Shown here piece by piece: positions 1 to 9,515 of a DNA stretch of 60,263 nt. The notes under the pieces are model-generated. The model was not told where the DNA came from. It saw only the letters and a program-made list of their open reading frames with translations, and made no database searches. How positions within the stretch are numbered: position 1 is the stretch's first letter; the number at the start of each line of letters is the position of its first letter. The stretch is taken from the NCBI GenBank assembly GCA_016212425.1, contig JACRGJ010000073.1, positions 1 through 60,263 of the forward strand, given 5' to 3'. The position numbers were made by a program, and so were the translations under genes. This stretch comes from Micrococcales bacterium. GTDB taxonomy: Bacteria; Actinomycetota; Actinomycetes; Actinomycetales; Microbacteriaceae.

Positions 1-267
1 GCCCTCTCCAGTCACGGCGGCCTGCACGGCGAGGTGGCCGCCGAGCCCGCGCCCGACGAGGATGGGCGGCGCGGGGCAGGCCTCGATCGCCTCGGCGATC
101 CCCTCGACGGCGGGTCCGACCCGGAACGGGGTGCCGGCGCGCGCGCCGTGCCCGGGCAGCGGAGGCGCGCGGACCTCGTGCCGCGCGTCCCGGAGGATCC
201 CCGCCACCGCGACCCACTCGCCGGGGGAGCCGCCGAACCCGTGCACGAGCACGACGGGGGCGGCCAT
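1..267 (-). CDS. Alpha/beta hydrolase, partial (C-terminus outside window)
   Basis: The first 89 codons of a minus-strand gene that runs off the window edge with no stop. The N-terminus begins MAAPVVLVHGFGGSPGEW, the beta-strand plus HGFGG oxyanion-hole motif of alpha/beta hydrolases. The turn that normally carries the nucleophile (G-x-S-x-G) reads ILVGRGLGGHLAVQ near residues 74-84, so the expected serine is a glycine. The protein may therefore be a non-hydrolytic member or use another residue. The ATG at 267 lies 6 nt after a minus-strand TAGCAT hexamer (274-279), so the mRNA is probably leaderless. It is divergent from the SDR gene at 373. The fold is clear; substrate unknown. Confidence 0.75.
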   Translation of the reverse strand, partial: MAAPVVLVHGFGGSPGEWVAVAGILRDARHEVRAPPLPGHGARAGTPFRVGPAVEGIAEAIEACPAPPILVGRGLGGHLAVQAAVTGEG

Positions 268-307
268 GCCGCGATGCTACGGCCACGGCGATCGGCCGGG
301 GCCCGGC

Positions 308-319
308 TAGCCTGAAGCC
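308..319 (+). promoter_or_regulatory. -10 element of leaderless transcript for leader ORF and SDR gene
   Basis: TAGCCT at 308-313 followed by six bases (GAAGCC) and then GTG at 320. The same 15-base string, TAGCCTGAAGCCGTG, occurs upstream of dapA at 28748-28762, where the GTG is the dapA start. Transcription should begin at or next to the GTG. Confidence 0.6.
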
Positions 320-376
320 GTGCCTGCCCCCGCCCCGCCGATCCGCACGAGCCCGACGCCCGGGACGGCGCGGTGA
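320..376 (+). CDS. Leaderless 18-residue leader ORF coupled to the SDR gene
   Basis: GTG at 320 opens an 18-codon frame, MPAPAPPIRTSPTPGTAR, ending in TGA at 374-376. The stop overlaps the GTG start (373-375) of the SDR gene in a GTGA arrangement typical of translational coupling. The start is 6 nt from a -10-like TAGCCT, so the transcript probably starts on this GTG. The peptide is rich in Pro, Ala and Thr and matches no family I know. The frame itself is seen directly; its translation is inferred. Confidence 0.45.
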   Translation: MPAPAPPIRTSPTPGTAR

Positions 377-1299
377 GCCGGATCGTCATCGCGGGGGCGT
401 CGGGCTTCATCGGCCGCTTCCTGCGCGAACGGTTCCGCGCCGACGGCGACGAGGTCTCGGGCATCGGCCGGGCAGCCACCGCCGCGGGCACGGACGCGGT
501 CTGGGGCGACGAGGAGGGGATCGCGCGCCTTCTCGAGGGCTCGGATCTGCTGCTGAACCTCGCCGGGCGCAGTGTGAACTGCCGCTACACCGAGCGCAAC
601 CGGGCCGAGATCCTCGCGTCGCGGCTGGACACCACCGCGGCGCTGGGTCGGGCCGTCCTGGCGGCCGACGCCCCGCCGCGGGTGTGGATGAACTCGAGCA
701 CCGCGACGATCTACCGGCACGCCGAGGACCGGCCGATGGACGAGGCCGGGGGCGAGCTGGGCTCCGGCTTCTCGGTCGATGTGGCCAGGGCGTGGGAGCA
801 GGTCTTCGCCGAGCACGCTCGCGACGGGGTGCGCCAGGTGGCGCTGCGCACGGCGATCGTGCTCGGCCCGGGCTCGGTGATGACCCCCTACTCGAACCTC
901 GCGCGCGTCGGGCTGGGTGGAGCGCAGCTCGGCGGCCACGACGGAGCAGGCAGCCAGATGTTCAGCTGGGTGCACCGCGAGGATGTGTACCGGGCGATCC
1001 GCTTCCTGCAGCAGTCCCGGCTCAGCGGAGCGGTGAACCTGAGCGCGCCGAACCCGGTGCGGAACCGCGAGCTGATGGGCACCATCCGGCGTGCACTCGG
1101 CGTGCGCGTCGGCCTGCCGCTGCGACCGTGGATGCTGGAGCTCGGCGCCGCGCTGCTGCGCACCGAGACGGAGCTGGTGCTGAAGAGCAGGTGGGTGCTG
1201 CCCGCCCGCCTGCAGGATGCCGGGTTCGAGTTCGCCTGGCCGCACCTCGGCCCCGCCGTGCGCGAGATCCTGCACCGGCCGCCGCTGCGGGCATCCTGA
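373..1299 (+). CDS. TIGR01777-type SDR family epimerase (YfcH-like, DUF1731)
   Basis: A 308-residue atypical short-chain dehydrogenase/epimerase. The N-terminal dinucleotide motif is IVIAGASGFIGRFL (residues 4-17). An NLAGRSV block follows near residue 62, and the C-terminus has the DUF1731-like segment ending in EILHRPPL. TIGR01777 proteins bind NAD(P) with an extended SDR fold, but their physiological substrate is not established. The GTG start overlaps the stop of the leader ORF at 320-376, so translation is probably coupled. A second member of this family lies at 25115-26035 on the other strand. Confidence 0.85.
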   Translation: MSRIVIAGASGFIGRFLRERFRADGDEVSGIGRAATAAGTDAVWGDEEGIARLLEGSDLLLNLAGRSVNCRYTERNRAEILASRLDTTAALGRAVLAADAPPRVWMNSSTATIYRHAEDRPMDEAGGELGSGFSVDVARAWEQVFAEHARDGVRQVALRTAIVLGPGSVMTPYSNLARVGLGGAQLGGHDGAGSQMFSWVHREDVYRAIRFLQQSRLSGAVNLSAPNPVRNRELMGTIRRALGVRVGLPLRPWMLELGAALLRTETELVLKSRWVLPARLQDAGFEFAWPHLGPAVREILHRPPLRAS

Positions 1300-1351
1300 A
1301 CCGAGGCCCCGCGTCGGCGGGAGCCTGCGGGCTCTGGGAGAATGAGGCGCC

Positions 1352-3217
<1,866 letters not shown>

Positions 3218-3240
3218 AGCCGCCGCGGGGGTGACCGTCC

Positions 3241-3281
3241 GCCGGCGGGTTCGAGACCGTGACCCCGTGACGAACGCCGGC
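3241..3281. terminator. Possible hairpin after lepA
   Basis: GCCGGCG and TTCG at 3241-3253 pair with CGAA and CGCCGGC at 3271-3281, with a two-base bulge and a loop of about 17 nt. It sits 24 nt after the lepA stop and before the MarR promoter. No T-run follows, so it could be a terminator or an operator dyad. Confidence 0.3.
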
Positions 3282-3340
3282 ACGGAACTCCGGGCGCATC
3301 CGCACCGCGCGCTGAGTTTGTGTCGGTACGCTGTTCCGCT

Positions 3341-3808
3341 ATGGCTGGCGAGGAGATCCCGATCGGTCGATCCGACATCCCGGGGGAGGATCTGCCGGAC
3401 GAGCTGGCCTCGCTGGTGCAGACCGCCGTCTCGTGGACCCACCGCCGCTGGCGCACCGTAGCCGGATACGACGGACTCGGCTACGGGGCGCTGTCCCTGC
3501 TGCACCGGCTGCTCCGAGTGGGTCCCCAGTCCCTCGGCGAACTCGCGCGCTGGGAGGGCGTCACGCCGGCGACCATCAGCCAGACCGCGGATCGGCTGCT
3601 CGACGGGGGCTTCGTCACCCGGGCGGCCATCGCCCGCGACCGAGGCGGGGAGCGGCTGAAGATCACGGAGAGCGGCGCGGCGGCGGCGCAGCACTGGATC
3701 GATCAGGGCGTCGCCTGGATCGACGCGGCGCTCGCCGACGCGAGCGACGCGGATCGCGAGACGCTCCGCCGCGCTGCGCACCTCCTCGTCGCGATCGCCC
3801 GCACCTGA
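3341..3808 (+). CDS. MarR-family winged-helix transcriptional regulator
   Basis: A protein of about 155 residues with MarR architecture: flanking dimerisation helices, a central helix-turn-helix (SLGELARWEGVTPATISQTA) and a wing containing ARDRGGERLKITESG. MarR proteins bind palindromic operators as dimers and usually release DNA on ligand binding. The ATG at 3341 is preferred because it follows a -10-like TACGCT (3327-3332) by 8 nt. A GTG seven codons upstream lies within the promoter. The target is not evident; the co-directional DUF1990 gene has its own promoter. Confidence 0.85.
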   Translation: MAGEEIPIGRSDIPGEDLPDELASLVQTAVSWTHRRWRTVAGYDGLGYGALSLLHRLLRVGPQSLGELARWEGVTPATISQTADRLLDGGFVTRAAIARDRGGERLKITESGAAAAQHWIDQGVAWIDAALADASDADRETLRRAAHLLVAIART

Positions 3809-3869
3809 GGATCGCCCAGTCCGATCGCGCGGGGGGGTCCACCCCGGCGCCGCGTCCTACGATGGGGCG

Positions 3870-4538
3870 GTGCACCCGGCGCCCCTCCACGAGCGCGCCG
3901 TGACCTACGCGGCGGTCGGCGCCACCCGGGCGGATGACCTCCTCGACTACCCGCCAGCGGGCTACCGGGCCCTCGAGCGCCGCGCGCTGATCGGCCACGG
4001 CGACGCGCGCTGGGAGTGGGCGTGGACGCAGACCCTCAGCTGGGGGATCCAGCGCCGCGCCGGATTCCGGATGCGGATCGAGGCGCCCCCGGCGGCCGCC
4101 TCCGAGCTGCGGTACCAGCCGGTCGGGTTCGACGCGGCCGGCAAGCCGGTGCAGCCGGCGGTCGTGGGGGAGGCCGGCGAGCAGGTGTTCCTGGCCGACG
4201 GCTCGCCGCTGCTGCGGCCGGGCGATTCGGCCTGGCTCGGCATCCGCTTCCTCTTCGCGCGCTTCCGCTTCCCGTGCCGCGTCGTCTACGTGGTCGACGA
4301 GCCGCAGCGGCGGGGCTTCGCCTACGGCACCCTGCCGGGCCACGCCGCACGCGGCGAGGAGGCGTTCCTCGTCGACCGCCGCGACGACGGGTCGGTGTGG
4401 ATCACGATCCGCGCCTTCTCCCGGCCCGCGACCCCGTTCTGGTGGCTCGTGGACCCGATCCTCCGCGTCGTGCAGCGCGTCTTCACCCAGCGCTACCTCC
4501 GCGCGCTCGCCGGCCCGATCCCCGACGCCTCGGTCTGA
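3870..4538 (+). CDS. DUF1990 family protein
   Basis: A 222-residue protein that fits the DUF1990 family: an early TYAAVGATR segment, the PPAGYRALERR stretch, GFAYGTLPGHAARGEEAFLV in the middle, and FSRPATPFWWL with a basic RYLRAL tail. Function is unknown. The GTG at 3870 follows TACGAT (3858-3863) by 6 nt, which suggests a leaderless mRNA. Its TGA (4536-4538) overlaps the ATG of hemW (4538-4540), so the two genes are probably co-translated. Confidence 0.8.
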   Translation: MHPAPLHERAVTYAAVGATRADDLLDYPPAGYRALERRALIGHGDARWEWAWTQTLSWGIQRRAGFRMRIEAPPAAASELRYQPVGFDAAGKPVQPAVVGEAGEQVFLADGSPLLRPGDSAWLGIRFLFARFRFPCRVVYVVDEPQRRGFAYGTLPGHAARGEEAFLVDRRDDGSVWITIRAFSRPATPFWWLVDPILRVVQRVFTQRYLRALAGPIPDASV

Positions 4539-5764
4539 TGCCGTCCACCCTCCCGGCCGGCGATCCCGCTCCGGCCGACGGCACCCTCCCGGCCTCCGTC
4601 GCGGTCGGCGCCGAGGCGCGCGACCTCGGGGTCTACCTGCACGTGCCGTTCTGTCGCGTGCGCTGCGGCTACTGCGACTTCAACACCTACACCGCCGACG
4701 AGGTCCGCGGCGTCCGGCGGGAGGACTACGCCGACCAGGCGATCGCCGAGGTGCGGATGGCCCGCGAGATCCTCGCGCGCGCGGGCGTCGGGACCCGCCC
4801 GGTCAGCACCGTCTTCTTCGGCGGCGGCACCCCGACGCTGCTGCCGGTGGCGGACCTCGCGCGGATGCTCGACGCCGTCCGGGGCGCCTGGGGGCTCGCC
4901 CCCGATGCCGAGGTCACCACCGAGGCCAACCCCGACTCCGTGGACCGGGAGGCGCTTCGGGCGCTCGCGGCTGCCGGCGTGACCCGGGTGAGCTTCGGCA
5001 TGCAGTCCGCGGTGCCGCATGTGCTGGCCACCCTCGAGCGCACCCACGATCCCGACCGCGTGCCGCTCGTGGTCGGCTGGGCCCGCGAGGCGGGTCTGGC
5101 GGTCAGCCTCGACCTCATCTACGGCGCCCCGGGTGAGACGGCCGAGGACTGGGAGCGCTCGCTCGAGGCGGCGCTGGCGCAGCATCCGGATCACGTCTCC
5201 GCCTACGCGCTCATCGTCGAGCAGGGCACCCGACTGGCCCGGCAGGTCGCCCGCGGCGAGGTCGTGGCACCGGACGACGACCTGCAAGCCGAGCTCTACG
5301 AACGTGCGGATGCCCTCCTCACGGCGGCCGGCTACTCCTGGTACGAGGTGAGCAACTGGGCGCGGTCGGCCGCCGATCGCTCCCGCCACAACCTCTCCTA
5401 CTGGACGGGCCAGGACTGGTGGGGCATCGGTCCGGGCGCGCACAGCCATGTCGGCGGGGTGCGCTGGTGGAACCTGAAGCACCCGGCCGCGTACGCCGAC
5501 CGGATCCGAGCCGGGCTCTCGCCCGCGCACGCGCGGGAGCTGCTGGACGACGAGACCCGCCGGGTGGAGCGTGTGCTGCTCGAGACCCGGATCGCCGGGG
5601 GGCTGCCGCTCGAGGCTCTCGAGCCCGCGGGTCGCGCGGAGGTGGCGGCGCTCATCGCCGAGGGGCTCGTCGAGGGCCGCCCCGCGATCCACGGTCGCGT
5701 GGTACCGACCCTCCGCGGGCGGCTTCTCGCCGACACGGTCGTGCGCCGCCTGCTCACCGACTGA
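4538..5764 (+). CDS. hemW: Radical SAM heme chaperone HemW (coproporphyrinogen III oxidase-like)
   Basis: A 408-residue radical SAM protein. LGVYLHVPFC leads into the CxxxCxxC cluster motif (C39, C43, C46), followed by GYCDFNTY, which is characteristic of the HemN/HemW group. FFGGGTPTLL and EANPDSV follow. HemW lacks the extra N-terminal region of true HemN and is regarded as a heme-trafficking protein. The start codon shares its A with the stop of the DUF1990 gene. A perfect 10-bp hairpin follows the stop. Confidence 0.93.
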   Translation: MPSTLPAGDPAPADGTLPASVAVGAEARDLGVYLHVPFCRVRCGYCDFNTYTADEVRGVRREDYADQAIAEVRMAREILARAGVGTRPVSTVFFGGGTPTLLPVADLARMLDAVRGAWGLAPDAEVTTEANPDSVDREALRALAAAGVTRVSFGMQSAVPHVLATLERTHDPDRVPLVVGWAREAGLAVSLDLIYGAPGETAEDWERSLEAALAQHPDHVSAYALIVEQGTRLARQVARGEVVAPDDDLQAELYERADALLTAAGYSWYEVSNWARSAADRSRHNLSYWTGQDWWGIGPGAHSHVGGVRWWNLKHPAAYADRIRAGLSPAHARELLDDETRRVERVLLETRIAGGLPLEALEPAGRAEVAALIAEGLVEGRPAIHGRVVPTLRGRLLADTVVRRLLTD

Positions 5765-5781
5765 GCGCGGGAAGGGAAGAG

Positions 5782-5808
5782 GGCCCGGATCAGGCGGATC
5801 CGGGCCTT
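5782..5808. terminator. Rho-independent terminator between hemW and the DUF4870 gene
   Basis: GGCCCGGATC (5782-5791) and GATCCGGGCC (5797-5806) form a perfect 10-bp stem with a 5-nt loop, followed by TT. It lies between two convergent genes and may act in both directions. Confidence 0.7.
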
Positions 5809-5818
5809 CCGCGATGCG

Positions 5819-6217
5819 CTACTTGATGAGGCGGATGGTGAGCGGGTACCGGTAGCTGCCGCCCGCGTTGACCTTCGAGAACCCCAGGATGCTCCAGACG
5901 ATGTCGAGCACCCAGACGGCGAGGTAGGGCAGCCACCCGATCAACGTCCAGATCCCGAACGTCACGACGGTCAGGATCGCATTGAGGATGCTGTAGGCGA
6001 CGACGACGATGACGAGCGTGATCTGGAAGTTCAGTGCTTCCTTGCCCTCGCGATTGGTCAGGGCCCCGCGGTCCTTGAACACCAGCCAGATGATGAGCGA
6101 GGGGAGGATCCCGATGATCCCGCCGAGGTGGGCGATGCCGGCCCACTGCTTGTCCTCGGCGGCGCTCAGGGGCGCGGCCGCGGCCGGGGCTGCGGGGGGA
6201 GGAGGAGTGTCGGTCAT
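5819..6217 (-). CDS. DUF4870 domain membrane protein
   Basis: A 132-residue protein. A short Pro/Ala-rich head is followed by EDKQWAGIAHLGGIIG and then hydrophobic segments: ILPSLIIWLVF, a TLVIVVVAYSILNAILTVVTF stretch, and WLPYLAVWVLDIVWSILGF. Together with REGKEALNFQ this is the DUF4870 pattern of small integral membrane proteins of unknown function. The ATG at 6217 is chosen because it gives the family N-terminus; an in-frame upstream extension is low-complexity and non-hydrophobic. Convergent with hemW. Confidence 0.85.
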   Translation of the reverse strand: MTDTPPPPAAPAAAAPLSAAEDKQWAGIAHLGGIIGILPSLIIWLVFKDRGALTNREGKEALNFQITLVIVVVAYSILNAILTVVTFGIWTLIGWLPYLAVWVLDIVWSILGFSKVNAGGSYRYPLTIRLIK

Positions 6218-6369
6218 GAGCGGTCGGGCCTTCCAGTCTCGGAGAGCGGACGCCCCCGTGCGGGAGTGCGTCCATCGCGCCGATGCACAGCCGGTGCTCA
6301 GCATGCGACGCCACACAAGCTAGTGCCTCCCGGGGTCCAGTACCAGGCATGAGACGGGGGACGTCGCGC

Positions 6370-6401
6370 TAGACTTGGCAGTCGTCCCCGTCGAGTGCCA
6401 G
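6370..6401 (+). promoter_or_regulatory. hrcA promoter -10 and CIRCE operator
   Basis: TAGACT at 6370-6375 is a good -10 hexamer. Starting on its last base, TTGGCAGTC (6375-6383) and GAGTGCCAG (6393-6401) are separated by exactly 9 bp. This matches the CIRCE architecture (TTAGCACTC, N9, GAGTGCTAA) at 7 of 9 bases per arm. HrcA bound here would cover the transcription start and repress hrcA-dnaJ, the standard autoregulatory loop. Confidence 0.85.
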
Positions 6402-6459
6402 CGCGGAGCGGTACGGGACGTCGGGCCGCACGCCCGAACAGAATCGGGAGGAGCGCGCG

Positions 6460-7479
6460 ATGGTGTCCGAGCGCAGCCTCGCCGTGCTTCGCGTCATCGT
6501 GCAGGACTACGTGGCCACCCGTGAGCCGGTCGGGTCGAAGTCGATCGTCGAGCGGCACTCCTTCGGGGTCTCGTCGGCGACGATCCGCAACGACATGGCC
6601 CTGCTCGAGGAGGAGGATCTGATCGCGGCGCCGCACACCTCCTCCGGTCGCGTCCCCACCGATAAGGGGTACCGGGTCTTCGTCGACCAGCTGGCCGATC
6701 TGCGTCCCTTGAGCGGGCCGCAGCGGCAGGCCATCGAGGCCTTCCTCGACGAGGCGGAGGACCTCGACGACGTGCTGTCCCGAACCGTGCGGCTGCTCTC
6801 CGAACTCACGCACCAGGTGGCGCTGGCGCAGTACCCGAGCTTCGGCGGCGAGCGGGTGCGTCATGTCGAGCTGGTCTCGCTCGGCCCGCACCGGCTGATG
6901 ACGGTGCTCATCACCGATTCCGGGCGGGTGGATCAGCGGATCTCGGACCCCGGCGAAGAGGTCGACGAGACCTACCTCGCGGAGTTGCGGGCGCGGCTGA
7001 ACACCGACCTGGGCGGCCTCGGGGTGGGGGAGGTGCCGACCGCCCTGCAGCGGCTCACCGGGACGGTGGCACCCGCGCGGCAGTCGATCGTCGACGCGGT
7101 GACCGCGAGCCTCGTCGAGCAGGTGCACGCGACCCGCCGGGACCGGCTCGTCATGGCCGGCGCCGCCAACCTCGTGCGGACCGAGAGCGACTTCCAGGGC
7201 AGCATCTACCCGGTGCTGGATGCGATCGAGCGCCAGGTGACCCTGCTCAAGCTCTTCGGCGAGATGGAGATCGACGGGGCCGGGGTCGCGGCGCGGATCG
7301 GGCGGGAGAACGCGGGCACCGGGCTCGAGGAGACGAGCGTGCTGGCCGGCTCCTACTCGTCCGGCGGATCCCGTGCGCGGCTGGGCCTCGTCGGCCCGAT
7401 CCGGATGGACTACTCGAACAACATGGCGGCCGTGCGCGCGGTGGCGCGCTATCTGACCCGGCTGCTGGGTGAGGACTGA
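6460..7479 (+). CDS. hrcA: Heat-inducible transcription repressor HrcA
   Basis: A 339-residue repressor of normal length. The N-terminal winged helix contains EPVGSKSIVERH and SSATIRNDMALLEEED, typical of HrcA, followed by the HTSSGRVPTDKGYRVFVD segment. The C-terminus contains a GPIRMDYSNNMAAVRAVARY block. HrcA binds CIRCE elements and represses chaperone genes, with GroEL modulating its activity. It has a GGGAGGAG ribosome binding site and an ATG start. dnaJ follows after 3 bases, so both share the CIRCE-controlled promoter. Confidence 0.97.
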   Translation: MVSERSLAVLRVIVQDYVATREPVGSKSIVERHSFGVSSATIRNDMALLEEEDLIAAPHTSSGRVPTDKGYRVFVDQLADLRPLSGPQRQAIEAFLDEAEDLDDVLSRTVRLLSELTHQVALAQYPSFGGERVRHVELVSLGPHRLMTVLITDSGRVDQRISDPGEEVDETYLAELRARLNTDLGGLGVGEVPTALQRLTGTVAPARQSIVDAVTASLVEQVHATRRDRLVMAGAANLVRTESDFQGSIYPVLDAIERQVTLLKLFGEMEIDGAGVAARIGRENAGTGLEETSVLAGSYSSGGSRARLGLVGPIRMDYSNNMAAVRAVARYLTRLLGED

Positions 7480-7482
7480 TAC

Positions 7483-8592
7483 GTGGCCACGATCGACCAC
7501 TACGAGGTGCTGGGCGTCGCTCGCGACGCGTCTCCCGAGGAGATCAAGCGCGCCTACCGGCGGCTCGCGCGCGAACTGCATCCGGATGTCAACCCGAGCG
7601 AGGACGCTGCCGAGCGCTTCAAGCAGGTGACGCACGCCTACGACGTGCTGAGCGACCCGCAGCAGCGGCAGCGCTTCGACCTGGGCGGCGACGGGGGCGC
7701 GTTCGGGGGGCAGGGCTTCGGGTTCGGCGACATCTTCGAGACGTTCTTCAACAACCAGCGCCAGAGCGCCGGACCGCGCGCGCGCACCGAGCGCGGTCAG
7801 GGTGCGCTGCTGCGCATCGCGGTCGACCGCCCGGAGGTGGTCGTCGGCGCCCCGCGCGACATCGAGGTCGACACCGCGGTGCTCTGCCAGACCTGCCAGG
7901 GCAGCTGCACCCAGCCCGGGACGCACGAGCAGACCTGCGACATCTGCCGCGGCACCGGACAGATCCAGCGCTCGGTGCGCTCGCTCCTGGGCAACGTGAT
8001 GACCTCCAGTCCGTGCGGCACCTGCCGCGGCTTCGGCACCGTCATCCCGCACCCGTGCGTCACCTGCCAGGGGCAGGGCAGGGTGCGCGCCAAGCGCACC
8101 ATCGACGTCGACATCCCGGCCGGCGTCGACACCGGCATGCGCATCCACCTGCCCGGCGAGGGCGAGGCCGGCCCGGCGGGCGGTCAGAACGGCGACCTCT
8201 ACCTCGAGGTGAAGGTGCGCCACCACGACGTGTTCAGCCGCAGCGGTGACGACCTGCTCGCGACGCTGGAGGTGCAGATGACCGACGCGGTGCTCGGCAC
8301 CCACGCGCGCCTGGACGGGCTCGACGGCGAGCCGATCGAGATCGAGGTGAAGCCGGGCGTGCAGTCCGCCGACATCGTGACGGTCAAGGAACGCGGCATC
8401 ACCCACCTCCGCGGCGCGGGCCGCGGCGACCTGAAGGTCGGCATCCAGGTCGTGACGCCGGTGCGGCTCAACTCGAAGGAGAAGGCGATCTTCGAGCAGT
8501 TCCGCGCGAACCGCCCCCCGATCGCCCCGGAGTTCTCCCACTTCCAGCAAGGCCTGTTCGCGAAGCTGCGCGACCGTTTCCTGAACCTCTAG
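7483..8592 (+). CDS. dnaJ: Chaperone protein DnaJ
   Basis: A 369-residue type I J-protein. The J domain has HPD at residues 33-35. A short Gly/Phe-rich stretch ([13 protein letters not shown]) follows, then four cysteine repeats at roughly residues 134-205: [24 protein letters not shown] and CVTCQGQG. The first repeat ends in C instead of G, as in some actinobacterial DnaJ2 proteins. DnaJ delivers unfolded proteins to DnaK and stimulates its ATPase. No dnaK or grpE is nearby. Start is GTG, three bases after the hrcA stop. Repeat R1a lies directly downstream. Confidence 0.97.
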   Translation: MATIDHYEVLGVARDASPEEIKRAYRRLARELHPDVNPSEDAAERFKQVTHAYDVLSDPQQRQRFDLGGDGGAFGGQGFGFGDIFETFFNNQRQSAGPRARTERGQGALLRIAVDRPEVVVGAPRDIEVDTAVLCQTCQGSCTQPGTHEQTCDICRGTGQIQRSVRSLLGNVMTSSPCGTCRGFGTVIPHPCVTCQGQGRVRAKRTIDVDIPAGVDTGMRIHLPGEGEAGPAGGQNGDLYLEVKVRHHDVFSRSGDDLLATLEVQMTDAVLGTHARLDGLDGEPIEIEVKPGVQSADIVTVKERGITHLRGAGRGDLKVGIQVVTPVRLNSKEKAIFEQFRANRPPIAPEFSHFQQGLFAKLRDRFLNL

Positions 8593-8610
8593 CGCGTCCC
8601 CTTTTTCCCC

Positions 8611-8679
8611 GACAACAGCTGTTGTCGGCGAGAACAGCGGAGATCCCGGGCGTCGGGGCCGAGCACGGCTGTCGTCCCG
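8611..8679. repeat. Palindromic intergenic repeat R1, copy a
   Basis: A 69-bp element. It starts with the perfect 16-bp palindrome GACAACAGCTGTTGTC (8611-8626), has the core GGAGATCCC at offset 28 (8639-8647), and ends in GGCTGTCGTCCCG. Copies b (18722-18790) and c (57160-57228) have the same length, the core at the same offset and the same final TCCCG. It lies between dnaJ and rsmE. Confidence 0.8.
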
Positions 8680-8789
8680 AACTTCGGAAGCGGGCGAGCG
8701 GTCGTCCCGAGCCGTTCCGAGCCGGGCGGAGGCGTGCGGCGGCAGCCTCGAGCCGACCCCCGGCGAGCGCCATCCGCGATAGTGGACGC

Positions 8790-9515
8790 ATGGCGTGGCT
8801 GTACCTCGGTGAGCTCCCGGACGCGGTCGCGATCGGGGATCGCGTGCGCCTCGACGGGGACGAGGCGCGCCACGCGGTCCACGTGGCGCGGGCGCGGGTG
8901 GGCGAGCGGCTCGCCATCGGCGACGGGGCCGGGCGCGTCGCGCTCGGCATCGTCACCGGGGTGGCCGACGCCGAGCTCCGCCTCGAGGTCGAGGAGCTGC
9001 GCATCGAGCCGGTGCCGAACCCGGAGCTGTGGCTCGTGCAGGCGCTGGCCAAGGGCGATCGGGACGAGCTCGCGATCCAGGCGGCCACCGAGCTCGGAGC
9101 GTCCGGGATCGTGCCATGGGCGGCCGAGCGCTCCGTGACGCGCTGGGAGGGGCCGAAGGCGGCGAAGGCGCACGCGCGCTGGGCCGCCATCGTGCGCGAG
9201 GCGGCCAAGCAGGCGATCCGCTCGCGCGTGCCCGTTGTCGCGCCGCTGGCCCGGCTCGGCGACCTCGCGCGGATGCCGGGAGCCGTGCTCGTGCTGGAGC
9301 CGACGGCATCCGCTTCGATCTCCTCCGTCGACCTGCCCACGGAGGGGCGGATCGCGCTCGTGGTCGGACCGGAGGGGGGCGTGACGCCTCGCGAGCTCGA
9401 CGCGCTCTCGGCTGTCGGCGCCGTGCCGGTGCGCCTGGGTCCGGAGGTGCTGCGCACATCCACGGCGGGTCCCGCGGCGCTGACCGCCCTGAACCTCCGG
9501 CTCGGGCGATGGTGA
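8790..9515 (+). CDS. rsmE: 16S rRNA (uracil(1498)-N(3))-methyltransferase RsmE
   Basis: A 241-residue SPOUT methyltransferase. The N-terminal PUA-like part contains GDEARHAVHVARARVGE. The knotted SAM site at the C-terminus shows ALVVGPEGGVTPREL and VRLGPEVLRTSTAGPAAL, the RsmE signature. It methylates U1498 of 16S rRNA in the decoding region. The ATG at 8790 gives the family length and lies 6 nt after GATAGT (8778-8783). The frame upstream runs into repeat R1a. It overlaps the next gene by 7 nt. Confidence 0.95.
   Translation: MAWLYLGELPDAVAIGDRVRLDGDEARHAVHVARARVGERLAIGDGAGRVALGIVTGVADAELRLEVEELRIEPVPNPELWLVQALAKGDRDELAIQAATELGASGIVPWAAERSVTRWEGPKAAKAHARWAAIVREAAKQAIRSRVPVVAPLARLGDLARMPGAVLVLEPTASASISSVDLPTEGRIALVVGPEGGVTPRELDALSAVGAVPVRLGPEVLRTSTAGPAALTALNLRLGRW

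Noticed and set aside
3247-3262. GGGTTCGAGACC resembling a tRNA T-arm after lepA
   Set aside because: No acceptor, D or anticodon stems can be placed in the preceding 60 bases, which are the end of lepA and a GC-rich spacer.
3320-3340. GTG at 3320 as the MarR start
   Set aside because: It lies upstream of or inside the predicted -10 TACGCT and adds seven residues foreign to the family.
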